Counted from the stretch's first letter, positions 34,501-40,967 are shown. The stretch: DNA of 49,605 nt from Ignavibacteria bacterium (GCA_016873775.1 VGWC01000011.1:1-49605), one strand, 5' to 3'. The notes: generated by a model not told the origin, from the sequence alone. A program made the numbers and translations.

Positions 34501-37475
34501 TTACAGCAGATACCTCATCAGTAATCGAATTTAATGGTTCTGGGGCGCAAACAATTCCTGCAATTGTTTATGGTGAACTTCGTTTGTCCAATACGGGAAA
34601 TAAAACTGCTTATGGTCCCGATAGAACACTCAAAATTTTGCGAGAACTCCATATTGATACACTTACAACGTTTAAGGATAACCGCGATTTAATCGTGCTT
34701 GAGGGTTCCATTATTAATAAAGGAAATTACGTTGCCTCCGGTACGTTAAGAGTAGATAACAATCAAAGTATATCAACGCTGTTTGGAACAGGTTCGTATC
34801 AGTTTAATCATATCATTATTCTTGACGACAATACACTATCTACTGAAAGTTTATATGTTGCAGTAAAAGGTAATTTACAAAACACCGGAATACTGAAAAC
34901 ATTCGGCACATTTGATTTTAACGGTGTTGATGTTTCGCAAGAAATTGAATCAAGCAATTTCTATAGCGTTCTAATCAGTGGTTCCGGTGTGAAAACAATT
35001 ACAGGAAAACTTACCATTGAAAAAGATTTAGTGATTACAACAAATGCGGAACTGGAACTGGGTTCTTCACGCCATACATTAAAAGGAAATCTCATCGTGA
35101 ATGGAACGCTCAACCCGCAAACGAGTAAAATATTATTTCAGGGAGATTCATTGCAGACGATTACCGGTTCAACAACAGTGCCATTTCATAAACTTCAATT
35201 GTTTAACGAAAATAACGTATCGTTGCATGCGCATATTATAGTAAAGGATTCATTAAGAATTGCCATGGGAAAACTTATCACCAATGCGTATTCTGTTTTG
35301 CTAGATACTTCAGCGAAATTGTATGAAATTTCCGGAAACGAAATTTTTGGAAAAGTTATTGCAGACAGAACATTACGATTGAATGAAAATAATACATTCA
35401 ATGATATAGGATTGGAAATTACTTCTTTTGCTCAGAATTCCATACGAACGAAAGTAGAACGAATAACCGGAACACAATTAAACGGTGTTGGAGATTCAAC
35501 GTTTGAAAACCATCATTCTATCGCGCGTTATTTTGACGTAGCATTTCAAACATCTACGAATTTTCGGGGAAATATTTTACTTCATTATAATCATGCAAAT
35601 GATACTATTGGACAAGAAGAAAATTCATTTCGGCTATGGACTTCTACTAACAACGGAGATTCTTGGTTCGGTTATACGAAAGAAAGCAGAACAAATCCGG
35701 TTTTTGGCGATAGTGTTATTGCCGACAGTGTAAATGTTATCGTTCCTTCTATGCGGTTTACTCTTGCTGATACGAATAATGCATTGCAAGGAAATAAAGT
35801 GCAGATTGTTTCTTATCGAGTAACTGATACGAATTTCGTGAATATGCTCAATCCGAATTTACAAAATTGGACATTTGAAATTCGTAAAGGAACAATCGGA
35901 GGGGAGTTGATAGGAGAAGTTCTGGCAAACGATTCGCTCACGATAAACAATATCAAAGATGGAAGATACTATGTTATTCAAAAAGATAGCATTCATTGGA
36001 AACACGTTGGTTATCGAGTGAGCGGCTATCAAATTGATGATACGATAGATAGCAGATTGAATAATATTTCGTTTGAAATTTATGGCGGAACTACATCAGA
36101 GATTTCGATATATAATTTTCACAAAAATATACTTACCGTTCGAACATTTCTTGACGAAGATAAATTGCTTTCAACGACTAATGACCAGCTTCCAATCGCG
36201 TGGAGATATATTCTTTATAAAGATGATATACGCCACAGTGATACGATTGCGGGCGTTTGGAATCTTGATAGATTAGTTGACGGAACGTACACAATAGAGA
36301 ATCACGATAGCACTGGATGGACACCGCTTGGATTCGCCTTGAATGGCATCATTAGCGTGGATACTTCAAGAAAAGTTACATTAAACATCAACAGCGGAAC
36401 CATAGATACGATAGATTTTATCAATTTTCCAACGCAAGAACGCTATATATCGTTTACACAGGAAAAATGGAAAATTATTCCTAAGAAACTTGCACGACAA
36501 TCCAATATTCCTGTTGCTATGCAACAAAAACCAACAATAGGAAACATTGCCGATAGCGCATACGCAAAAGTGTATGCAAAACAAAAAGACGGATTGCTGC
36601 TTGGAATTTCATTATCCAAAAACAGATTGAAAGAAGATACGCTTGCGTTCATCCAAATCGTTAACAAGGCGGAATATGTGCGTTCGTTCATTGGTCATAC
36701 GGGAACATCAAGAGGATATGAAAAGATGCAAGGTGTATATCGCAATCCCAAACGTATTTCGCTCTATAATAATAAACTTGCCGGAGAACTGTTAACACTG
36801 AAAATGAACATTGCAATGAGTGATGCTCGCATTGCATACCCGCACCTTGGAGAAATATATTATTATCCAACAGATACAACGAGTATTTTATACAAAAAAA
36901 CGTTAAGACAACTTGCGCGTACTGTTGACACTATGTTGACGTTCTGGAAATTCCATTCCGTCGGAAATAGTTCTGACATTACGTTTTATTCAGCATTATG
37001 TTCTTCGCTCGTTGAAATTAATCATGCATTTGATGTACCTGAATCTCAAGTTGAATTTGATACGGCAAACGGTGTATATTCACCCTTAAAAATAACGTCG
37101 AAAGGAAAACTGTTATATCGGGTTCCATTTCTGCGTCAAGATGTTACAAAAACAGATACCGTTGCAGAATCAACGTATGCAAATCCTACGACGTATAGAT
37201 TATTGCAAAATTATCCGAATCCATTTAATGTTACGACAACAATTCAATACGAACTTCCGTATGAAGCGCGCGTATCAATAAGTGTTTATAACATTCTCGG
37301 ACAACGAGTAGCAACACTATTTCAAGATGAATTGAGGTCTGCAGGTCCAGATGAAGTAATCTTCGATGCGTCGCATTTTTCCAGTGGGGTATATTTTTAT
37401 CGAATGTCAGCAAAAGCAACGGAAAATTATACAGGAGAATTTATTGAAGTGAAGCGTTTCGTATTGCTTAAATAA
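22503..37475 (+). CDS. Giant modular surface protein (about 4,990 residues) with T9SS sorting domain
   Basis: This is a single uninterrupted frame of 14,973 bases. The ATG at 22503 (MIQSRALRILNRFF) gives a signal peptide ending near PTFAQ; an in-frame TTG at 22476 would place nine residues in front. Residues about 35-4,430 consist of six modules. Each opens with a header of the type WNNPxxWxxxGxPTxxDSVxI, continues with a variable number of beta-rich units of about 70-80 residues (GNWxNNGTF, STVxFNGxxxQxI, SNFYNxxFxxxGxKT), and closes with a footer (ENGYxxGxL, YxFGxIGA, TTIxRxSG, RYFxI, WAxSS). Residues about 4,440-4,890 are a distinct C-terminal region with prealbumin-like strands. The last approximately 95 residues, starting LLQNYPNPFNVTTTIQYEL, are a type A T9SS sorting domain. 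No enzyme motif is visible. It is probably an adhesin, matrix or sheath protein at the cell surface. Confidence 0.93.
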   Translation: MIQSRALRILNRFFLLCTLFVALAFYSYPTFAQIKNAIDSGDWNNPSIWSGNAVPTINDTVVISGTDESPITVNIEQTNALCASLSILLTEGSSQNSSVLKITTNRTLTVSGNIIVDGELQCTGSEVINISGNWIMSGDFIQGSSTVRFFGALNQTIGGGPTFYNFVVNKTGGILLLSELHCSVKGNWIDSAGIVDLGEYLMSTPNAVGNFVLAGNTKLRIGGSNPFPSGYANYYLSLTSIVEYYGNGAQTINNVGYGNLLFSGVGKKNGEQSLTINKDLTISEGATFDGKSQKTHRIAGNWLNNGTYLTAAGNTVEFFGTDTQRIFGAAETQFRNLRISKPSGSVLKLDTNVKIVSKLQVYSGILDLFNFTANRTTAGIPLTDSLTVLGTSQLLIGGENNFPVNFPNVYFSPTSTCRYYANGNQSISSQHYNHLELSGGGIKTGSGNIGVGGNFTVDENIHYADGGFTDSLGGNVFVGANGSFLATGITKFNGTTILNGNGNFTFYSVEISNFINDNGKQFFVNGNWINTGTYSAFGTAVFSGTGNQEIKSSNFYNIEFNNIGNKVINGALQISGNWINNGATLTLTNNVTFNGIGNQSLTSSGTVLKSLTVNKNNGTLFLMDNIILDSALFVQIGIMNDNGNQIIIKGNFANDGTFQGNDVIIFDGNTVLSGNGNTKFTNVIISNLLTHDDVTFSVSGNWNNAGVYLPSSGTVIFNGNEAGVQTISASIFSNIIFSNSTPKNITGELVINGDVSFNNDVTVTLGNFSHTVNGNWTTSPNATLNAQGSVLRFNGTDNQFINGGTFDILLFLNSGVKTITGNIFVEDSIAIIDGAEVNGGNAIITIAGNFLNNGFFSSATSTLSFNKNGTSYLLGDTNTYAYNIFVANGTTVEVKSGNILFLEGTLTENGYILGTLETEQNLSSANTLYSFGGIGAKILFNGNTLGLTTVQRISGIIPDGFDGQVVKRKFIVAPTNVGPFDAQLTLQYHQSEINEQTEEKIKLWRAELNSSVWELKGSSFKITGERSVTDTNVTQFSQWAFSSNLIRRFVVNNSSWHIDTNWRPVGIPTSSDSVLIPLDALCTIEEDSVANAGIVNVQGTLTMTNVCTLNVAGNFRLGANASFNVGNGVINFNGTETQEIDALNFYNLSFANSGEKKFSDDFSVAKNVVIGNGAVINIGENNVTVAGDWKNNNGTLFATGNSTVTLNNNTNGNQTIDGGQFRNLVLGGNGNKTAIGEITVFRNFQIDANVTFIGGNNTHRIGGNFLQNGNFVSANSSIYFNGNTLQQITATNFHNIRFGGGDTKTISNALTVTGNVEIDSATMFDVANFSLIVGGNWITNGIVQNANSLTMIGDGTSFSGATSPTIKNLEIQENVTATSGITVTNSLIVANQKSFTQTYGTTQFSGFISLTGNANLYSAKIVGGSSLTLQTNSLLGIADSFIILGNFDATTNSPTYVEFNKETDQTIPAGSYDNISFLNGGTKTVNGNISVMSDFFIDGQTTFTDGGKTITVKKNIDNNYAYVGNGTIHFTDNSLFLGNGTFTFTDVVVNANKTLNVGAREIIVLGNYSNVGALISDSTVIFSGNTQQTIFASSFKNVLFGGNGKKILQRSLSVKGNLVIEDTLDAADFTVSIAGNWMNSGTFLSGDNSAVVFNGAAQTISSSDFRNLTLSGNGKKTLNGNLNIDGEFSLNGVEFDANGNTISVAGKWTNNGTFVATNSTVIFDGNGNQSIEASNFAHVIFGGGGVKTSNGVLAIIGDVLISSTFSAGNFLHTIGGNWTNSGTFHPNISSFIFTKNGTVEFSGNTAFNNLTVNAGTVIHIADEDTIELRGNISENGYVRGIILKQENLNAEGSYVFGNIGATISFTGNLPGITTITRITGKFPPGFDSTEALNRYYSIQSAFAPTVASITLKYNEANEFNVAYQKESQLTLWKGNANGTSWFNQTQSIVTTVNNSVQLNNVTEFSLWAISSTRLKRFVATNDTWNNPANWSPRSLPTSIDSVFIPLGTKATIDENAVAIAKGMYIQGTLSGNMSSSLEIFGEWQKSGTFTANGTTVEFLGGNQRISASNFGNVEFSGNGIKVFAASVSVEGNILIDTNVTLSAGTFSHTVGGNWNDNGMLDAGTSKFVFTKNGNGIISGKTYFFDVDISNQSTMTVSAGDTITIRGLLNEIGSGYLLGNVRSIKKLNDPLTFYNFSNLGATINFTGPISPETTIVTRTTGTVPTGFAVNQAITRYFHITSQFAPVSASLSFKYNVVRDLQGLEESRLKLWKSTNDGNEWFIEQSSVDTQAHTVEILVAGSFSSWAISPSQVRVAGNAQTQWDNSVDWLPTGIPNVSDSVFIPTNYEVTIPQTYTAQCRSIYIAGMLTMSDGALSISRNWKKETTAIFNAGNGTVLFIRNDGGVQNISASNFANVAFKNNGTKNIQGNIVTSGSISIDENVFVDAFDYSATVGKHWLNNNGVFSSTGNVYFNSADSQAIRYGTFRDVYFMGNGIKKLFSTNIFRNVEIDTNVTVDGGTSTDSVKGNWVNNGTFISKGSVVFVSSEEQHLSQSNFNNIIFVGTGKKIANGVLTISGNVTFIQGSTFAAGNYTHTVSGSWFKLGNAEFQSDESTIEFNAASGTSQLISKGNFYNLRFSNEGGKTAQDDLFIEGNVEILSNFNGGNFTHTIGGNWTDNGSFTTNNGKIIFTNSDTAYFKGNTVINALRIEANTTLKIDSGSYITILDTLIENGYVFGELRTTQRVHSSSDTYVFNGIGTTITIPTNDDSLGNVIVKRMSGKIPTNFKDSTAILRTYEIQTSRSTFSANIEMTFNREIELNYQKNAHLKIWSSSDNGEIWKRLPESTFDSVTNIFSLNNFDSDSLITFAFSSLIGRSPVVLNGLWDNPDVWKPGGVPTSADSIYIPSATTLIIPNGYSASVGTMNIAGTLTHNGGDSAIHVFGNWRNSGIFNSGTGIVVFEGANQQIGKSEFYNVKLKGSGVKSAVDSLTFENLSINGVTFNDNGNQIRINGNIDIASDFTASGTTIFDGTTVLSGSGDYNFNNVIINGSLDDGGIGLNVAGNWRNNGTFISSGNAVLKGATNQQISSGNFYNLEIDKPSGTVLQNGNIFIENDFVLYSGKFTTQGNNLNIGGSFTLHDDSLFANNSTIRVGGDWNRSGAFIQGTSTIAFNGTQTQNILDSTMFHHLVVNGTNNNILAKENITVDGNFTVASGNFNDDGNIVSLKGNLHVDSKYFGFGTIQFLDSTFLSGNGLIIFNNVEIVNYFNDGGLTFSVKEHWNKHSFAQFVATGTVSFNGSNSQQISTSPFHHIEFANNGVKTISGQLNVSGNIDFVDSSLVKLNTVLYVAGNWTIDSTASFTAMRSTVIFNGTDTQHISESNFYNVQFENSGTKIANGNFLIEGNFKNQNPAPFVAGNYTHTLDSNFINTGTFIPGTSTIIFNNDGDAWVQGISSPFYNIVINEQTTLRTSNSLKIILLHSLTENIATTGGNLFGRIEKTESVTLPESTYSFGNIGAEMKYSGNSPGVTTIERISGEYVRGFDSNAVINRAYFLSAEDSSINGSLKLFYNVREVNGQDENTLYLWKSLDSGKQWIKIDSSKKTYLEQSVTTMGVDTFQYLTFSPFVSRIASGSGELFWNNPKNWRPEGIPTKSDSVFIPLGKVVTIDSNSSKAECGNITIDGQIGFNGNYSLNVWGNWKKNNTFSFPNGTIVFAGKNQFLNATQFNNVVFGGSGIKTARGEITVTKILEIKNGVSFVDSGYQVTVSNNVHVDGEYLGSGILSLEGNTTLLGNGTFRFGTVKINSSAVLNDNWKTIFVSKNWEKNNGGIFNSNGIVTFTGIDTQTISASNFYTIHFSGIGRCGLSGNIFVNGNVAIGNGAQIFPQSFGVRVMGTWENNGDYNRFAAGSDTLNGNISGNSETKFNNLIITDTVFTASSFQIQKRLEIENNGMIQQTNGVVTFIGSDTYIRGKMQLNNIIIPQQHSLKIEPASYLRISGSINGNDLNNVIITADTSSVIEFNGSGAQTIPAIVYGELRLSNTGNKTAYGPDRTLKILRELHIDTLTTFKDNRDLIVLEGSIINKGNYVASGTLRVDNNQSISTLFGTGSYQFNHIIILDDNTLSTESLYVAVKGNLQNTGILKTFGTFDFNGVDVSQEIESSNFYSVLISGSGVKTITGKLTIEKDLVITTNAELELGSSRHTLKGNLIVNGTLNPQTSKILFQGDSLQTITGSTTVPFHKLQLFNENNVSLHAHIIVKDSLRIAMGKLITNAYSVLLDTSAKLYEISGNEIFGKVIADRTLRLNENNTFNDIGLEITSFAQNSIRTKVERITGTQLNGVGDSTFENHHSIARYFDVAFQTSTNFRGNILLHYNHANDTIGQEENSFRLWTSTNNGDSWFGYTKESRTNPVFGDSVIADSVNVIVPSMRFTLADTNNALQGNKVQIVSYRVTDTNFVNMLNPNLQNWTFEIRKGTIGGELIGEVLANDSLTINNIKDGRYYVIQKDSIHWKHVGYRVSGYQIDDTIDSRLNNISFEIYGGTTSEISIYNFHKNILTVRTFLDEDKLLSTTNDQLPIAWRYILYKDDIRHSDTIAGVWNLDRLVDGTYTIENHDSTGWTPLGFALNGIISVDTSRKVTLNINSGTIDTIDFINFPTQERYISFTQEKWKIIPKKLARQSNIPVAMQQKPTIGNIADSAYAKVYAKQKDGLLLGISLSKNRLKEDTLAFIQIVNKAEYVRSFIGHTGTSRGYEKMQGVYRNPKRISLYNNKLAGELLTLKMNIAMSDARIAYPHLGEIYYYPTDTTSILYKKTLRQLARTVDTMLTFWKFHSVGNSSDITFYSALCSSLVEINHAFDVPESQVEFDTANGVYSPLKITSKGKLLYRVPFLRQDVTKTDTVAESTYANPTTYRLLQNYPNPFNVTTTIQYELPYEARVSISVYNILGQRVATLFQDELRSAGPDEVIFDASHFSSGVYFYRMSAKATENYTGEFIEVKRFVLLK
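22612..35820. repeat. Six header-units-footer modules within the giant gene
   Basis: Module headers begin at about 22615, 25655, 28438, 29452, 31131 and 33372. Examples are WNNPSIWSGNAVPTINDTVV, WNNPANWSPRSLPTSIDSVF and WDNPDVWKPGGVPTSADSIY. Footers begin at about 25195, 27978, 28987, 30658, 32908 and 35325. Module lengths are roughly 3.0, 2.8, 1.0, 1.7, 2.2 and 2.4 kb. The difference lies in how many short units sit between header and footer. The modules are diverged at nucleotide level, so this is old duplication rather than recent slippage. Confidence 0.8.
37191..37472 (+). other. Type A T9SS C-terminal sorting domain of the giant protein
   Basis: The domain runs from TYRLLQNYPNPFNVTTTIQY through VSISVYNILGQRVATLFQDE and SSGVYFYRMSAK to the basic end VKRFVLLK. 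The order of motifs is that of proteins exported by the type IX system and then processed or anchored at the surface. Confidence 0.9.
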
Positions 37476-37563
37476 TAAAAGTGTTTTACCTTTATGTTCA
37501 ATGAAGGTGACTCAATAATAAATAACAAATAAAAATCATCATAAATCAAATAAGGATATCTTT

Positions 37564-37860
37564 ATGGCAGAACCAACCCCGAGTACCGGGAAATTAACTA
37601 TTCAAGCAGAGATTGAAAAACTTGCAAAATCCTGCGCCTCACTCAAAGACACAACAAACAAAGTCCGTGATAAACTCACTCCCGTGTTGCGTCGCGAACA
37701 AGCAGGAAAAGGTCCCGCTGGTATTTCTACTGAGTTAGCAGCGCAACTTCGTGAAGCAAAACAATCATCACCAATGTTGGAATCACTTCTTCTTCAAGAT
37801 GAAAAAATCTCCGAAGTGCAGAATACATTGAGCGATGTTTTATCTGCTCTCGATTTCTAA
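37564..37860 (+). CDS. Small helical protein of unknown function
   Basis: I do not recognise this 98-residue protein. It has no signal peptide or membrane segment. Apart from a short N-terminal tail (MAEPTPSTGKL) and a Gly/Pro break at about residues 57-60 (GKGPAG), it reads as amphipathic helices: TIQAEIEKLAKSCASLKDTT, DKLTPVLRREQ and EKISEVQNTLSDVLSALDF. This suggests a helical hairpin or coiled-coil oligomer. The ATG is preceded by an aaggatat purine run, one of the better Shine-Dalgarno-like leaders here, and a strong terminator follows, so it may be well expressed on its own. It follows the giant gene by 88 bases with no terminator seen between, so read-through is also possible. Confidence 0.75.
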   Translation: MAEPTPSTGKLTIQAEIEKLAKSCASLKDTTNKVRDKLTPVLRREQAGKGPAGISTELAAQLREAKQSSPMLESLLLQDEKISEVQNTLSDVLSALDF

Positions 37861-37926
37861 ACACTTGGCGAATTTCTGAAAAGAAATTCTCTTTCCATCT
37901 CTTGCAAGAGAAGTACTCTGGTACGA

Positions 37927-37958
37927 AAAGGCGATTCTTCCCGAATCGCCTTTTTTTT
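37927..37958 (+). terminator. Strong Rho-independent terminator
   Basis: An 11-bp GC-containing stem, aaaggcgattc (37927-37937) with gaatcgccttt (37943-37953), has loop ttccc and ends in eight Ts. It separates the small helical-protein gene from the convergent Fe-S oxidoreductase gene, and a shorter T-run exists on the opposite strand. Confidence 0.93.
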
Positions 37959-39945
37959 AACTATTCGAATGTTTCATTGCTTCGGAAACGATTTCTGCAA
38001 CATCCCTCACATTCGTACGTTCACTTGCTTCCTTCGCTTTTACACCATCTGTCATCATCGTCATACAAAAAGGGCACGCCGTAGCAATTGTTGAAGGATT
38101 AAGCGAAAGCGCTTCTTCTGTGCGTTCAATGTTCACTCGTTTTCCAATAGTTTCTTCTAAAAACATTCTTCCTCCTCCTGCTCCGCAGCAAAATCCTTTG
38201 TCTTTTGAACGCGGCATTTCAAGTAATTGTAATCCACGAATGGATTGCAATGTTTTTCGTGGCGAGTTATAGTTATTATTGTATCTTCCGATGTAACACG
38301 AATCGTGATAGGTGATTGCTTCTCTGATTTCGTTTGATAACGTTATTCTTCCTTCTGCAATCAGTTGCGAGATAAATTCTGTGTGATGCAAAACATCATA
38401 ATTTCCTCCGAATTGTGGATACTCATTCTTAAAAATATTAAAGCAATGCGGACAAGATGTAACAATGATTTTGAAATTGTATTTCTTCATTGTTTCAATA
38501 TTTTCTCGCATTGAGAGTTGCGCAAGGTATTCATTTCCGAGTCGTCGTGCAACATCACCGTTACATTTTTCTTCCAAACCAAGTATTGCAAAATCAATGT
38601 TCGCTTGTTGCATTATTTTCACGAACGCTTGCGTTACTTTGATATATCGGGCATCGTACGAACCCGCGCAACCTACCCAAAACAAAATTTCTGCATGTTG
38701 CTTTTCTGCAAAAGTAGGAACAGTGAGACCTTGTGCCCACGCAGTGCGTTCCGAGTGACTAAAATTCCAAGGAGTAAAATTTCGTTCAAGATTTGAAAAA
38801 GTAGTTTGCGCTTCTTTCGGAATGCGCGATTCATTTAATACTAAATACCGCCGCATATCAACGATAGAATCTATATGTTCGATTTGAACGGGACATTCTT
38901 GAACACATGCCATACACGTTGTACACGCCCACAATTCTTCTTCAGTAATGTATCCGTCAAGTAGCGGTTTGCTTAAATTTACTTGTTCGCTCTTGATGGA
39001 ACTGTACAACAATGATGCTTTTTCCATAGTGCGTTTTCTGATGTCTTCAATAATTTTTTTCGGAGAAAGCGGTTTTCCCGTGATGTTCGCAGGACATGAA
39101 TCCGTGCAACGACCGCATTCTGTACACGTATATCCATCAAGCAGTTGTTTCCACGATAAATCGTCCACATCATTTGCACCGAACTTTGTTGCATTTTCAT
39201 CTTCAAGGAAGAGTGGTTTGAGTGTACCTCGTGATGAGAATTTTGCAAAGTACACATTGAAGAATGAAGTTATTATGTGGAGGTGTTTTGAATACGGAAG
39301 AAAGTTGAGAAATCCGAAAACAAAAACTATATGCATCCACCAATAAAATGCAAACCAAAAATGTGCATCGTGAAAAACAAGAGGAGCAAACAGTGACGAA
39401 AAAACACGCATCGAATCCGAAGACGTTGGATGCACAAACATTCTTGCGGAGTTTTGTCCGAACATTGAAAACATAATGCAGAATATGACAATGAGCACAA
39501 AGGCGGCTTCTATTTTTTCTCTTTTCGTGCCTCGTAAACGTTTCGGAACAAAAACAAATCTTCGAACTAATGATAAAAACACTGCAACAACTACGAGAAA
39601 AGCAAGTACCTCTTCTAAAAAAATTAATGGGGCATACAATCCGCCAAGAAATGAAAATGAGAATCCAGCAAATAATCCTTCTCCGATTGATTCCAAAACT
39701 GCAAGAAGTAAAATATTAAATCCCCAAAAAATGCAAACATGTAAAATCCCAGCATACGGTTCGCGAAGCAACTTGGTTTGTCCCAAAGCGACAGCAATAA
39801 CATTGTCCATGCGTTTTTCATAATTATTGAATCGTGATTCATCAGGCTTGCCGATGCGAAGGTACAATATTAATCGGCGTACGTTGTAAGCGAAGAATGA
39901 AAGGGAGGTAATAAGAAATACAAAAAAAAGTATTGGTGTGTTCAT
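37957..39945 (-). CDS. Membrane-bound Fe-S oxidoreductase (HdrD/GlpC-like, CCG domains)
   Basis: This is a 662-residue protein. The N-terminal 250 residues hold about five membrane helices resembling the NarI/HdrE-type cytochrome b region, with His residues in helices (HVCIFWGF; HDAHFWFAFYWWMH). Two [4Fe-4S] ferredoxin motifs follow: CTECGRCTDSCP (about 274-286) and CTTCMACVQECP (about 338-349). Two CCG domains come next: WVGCAGSYD with SCPHCFNIF, and HDSCYIGRYN with FCCGAGGGRMF and CPFCMTMM. This is the layout of membrane Fe-S oxidoreductases that pass electrons between a soluble donor, such as an electron-transfer flavoprotein, and the quinone pool. No ETF genes are in the window, so the donor is unknown. 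The gene immediately upstream on the same strand is 6 bases away. Confidence 0.92.
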   Translation of the reverse strand: MNTPILFFVFLITSLSFFAYNVRRLILYLRIGKPDESRFNNYEKRMDNVIAVALGQTKLLREPYAGILHVCIFWGFNILLLAVLESIGEGLFAGFSFSFLGGLYAPLIFLEEVLAFLVVVAVFLSLVRRFVFVPKRLRGTKREKIEAAFVLIVIFCIMFSMFGQNSARMFVHPTSSDSMRVFSSLFAPLVFHDAHFWFAFYWWMHIVFVFGFLNFLPYSKHLHIITSFFNVYFAKFSSRGTLKPLFLEDENATKFGANDVDDLSWKQLLDGYTCTECGRCTDSCPANITGKPLSPKKIIEDIRKRTMEKASLLYSSIKSEQVNLSKPLLDGYITEEELWACTTCMACVQECPVQIEHIDSIVDMRRYLVLNESRIPKEAQTTFSNLERNFTPWNFSHSERTAWAQGLTVPTFAEKQHAEILFWVGCAGSYDARYIKVTQAFVKIMQQANIDFAILGLEEKCNGDVARRLGNEYLAQLSMRENIETMKKYNFKIIVTSCPHCFNIFKNEYPQFGGNYDVLHHTEFISQLIAEGRITLSNEIREAITYHDSCYIGRYNNNYNSPRKTLQSIRGLQLLEMPRSKDKGFCCGAGGGRMFLEETIGKRVNIERTEEALSLNPSTIATACPFCMTMMTDGVKAKEASERTNVRDVAEIVSEAMKHSNS

Positions 39946-39951
39946 AACTGT

Positions 39952-40836
39952 TTATGTTGTAGGAGAATACAAATTGAGTGCGGTTAAAACTTTTTTGTTT
40001 TTAATAAAGAAAAGAAAATTATCCTTTAAGTAAAACGAATCGTGCAGTACCATTATTGCGTTTTGCGCAATGAGATCGCTAAATACTTTTTTGAACGATT
40101 TTTGTTTATTGAAAATATGCAGTTGCTGATTCAGTTTCGGTGTCAATAGTGATTCGCTTATATTTTCGTAGTAAGAAATAATTGCAAAAGTATCGTTCTC
40201 AAAAAATTCGATTTCATCTATTATGCGATGAGAAAGAAAATATTTTTTCAACCCATGCAATCGCTCTTGTGATACTATACTATTCAACGAAAAAACTGTT
40301 GGTAATTGCAAATAGTGATATGTTTGCTCGCGTTCCGCATCCTGCGTAATGATATCAAGTTGTTGATTCTCATTTTCAAATTCACGAATGATAGTTCCCG
40401 AATGAATATCGAGTACGACCAATGTTCGTGAAGCAAAGGTATCTTTGGTAGCATAAACGCAATTATGCAGAGCGCAAAGAAACCGCAGTTCTTCATTTTT
40501 CCACAAGAGTTTTCCGTTTCGTGCATCAACTGCGTAAATTTTTCTTTTTTCTGGAAGTGAAGGTGATTTGAATTCGTGAAAGAAAATCGTATTTGCAACG
40601 ACACAATCTACACTAATCCAAAACGATTCCTCGAATGCGAGTTTGCTCCAGAGAACGGTACCGCGTTTTTCTTCGATACAAAAAAAAGAAACAGTTTTTT
40701 TTTCCGTATCACGGTCTTCGCCAATTATCAACCCATTGTCACTTACCTTCATACGCCAAAGAATTCCATCGCAATGAAATTGCCAGGCGGGAACGATTTT
40801 TTGTTTTCGAAAAAAAGAAGGAACGCGAATGCTCAT
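39952..40836 (-). CDS. DUF4905-like beta-propeller protein
   Basis: This 294-residue protein has no signal peptide. The N-terminal PAWQFHCDGILWRMKVSDNG, IGEDRDTEKKTVSFFCIEEK and RGTVLWSKL, followed by KRKIYAVDARNGKLLWKNEE and LVVLDIHSGTIIREFENEN, look like PQQ/WD-type propeller strands and match what I recall of DUF4905, a family typical of Bacteroidota relatives. The function is unknown. It is transcribed just ahead of the Fe-S oxidoreductase gene (6-base gap), so both are likely in one operon. This makes a role linked to that redox protein possible but unproven. Confidence 0.6.
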   Translation of the reverse strand: MSIRVPSFFRKQKIVPAWQFHCDGILWRMKVSDNGLIIGEDRDTEKKTVSFFCIEEKRGTVLWSKLAFEESFWISVDCVVANTIFFHEFKSPSLPEKRKIYAVDARNGKLLWKNEELRFLCALHNCVYATKDTFASRTLVVLDIHSGTIIREFENENQQLDIITQDAEREQTYHYLQLPTVFSLNSIVSQERLHGLKKYFLSHRIIDEIEFFENDTFAIISYYENISESLLTPKLNQQLHIFNKQKSFKKVFSDLIAQNAIMVLHDSFYLKDNFLFFIKNKKVLTALNLYSPTT

Positions 40837-40967
40837 AAAAATGACAAGTAAAATTATGAAAAATTCGTTGAGTGTATAACGTTATCTCAAGTATTGAATT
40901 TCTTGTAAGTCTCTTTATTTCTTCTTGAAATATTACTAAATTTTCTCACAAAATTTTAAAAGAACTT

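Noticed and set aside
22612-35820. Dense repeats that could be mistaken for a CRISPR array or satellite
   Set aside because: The repetition is at protein level with diverged DNA, a single open frame runs throughout, and there are no identical direct repeats with unique spacers.
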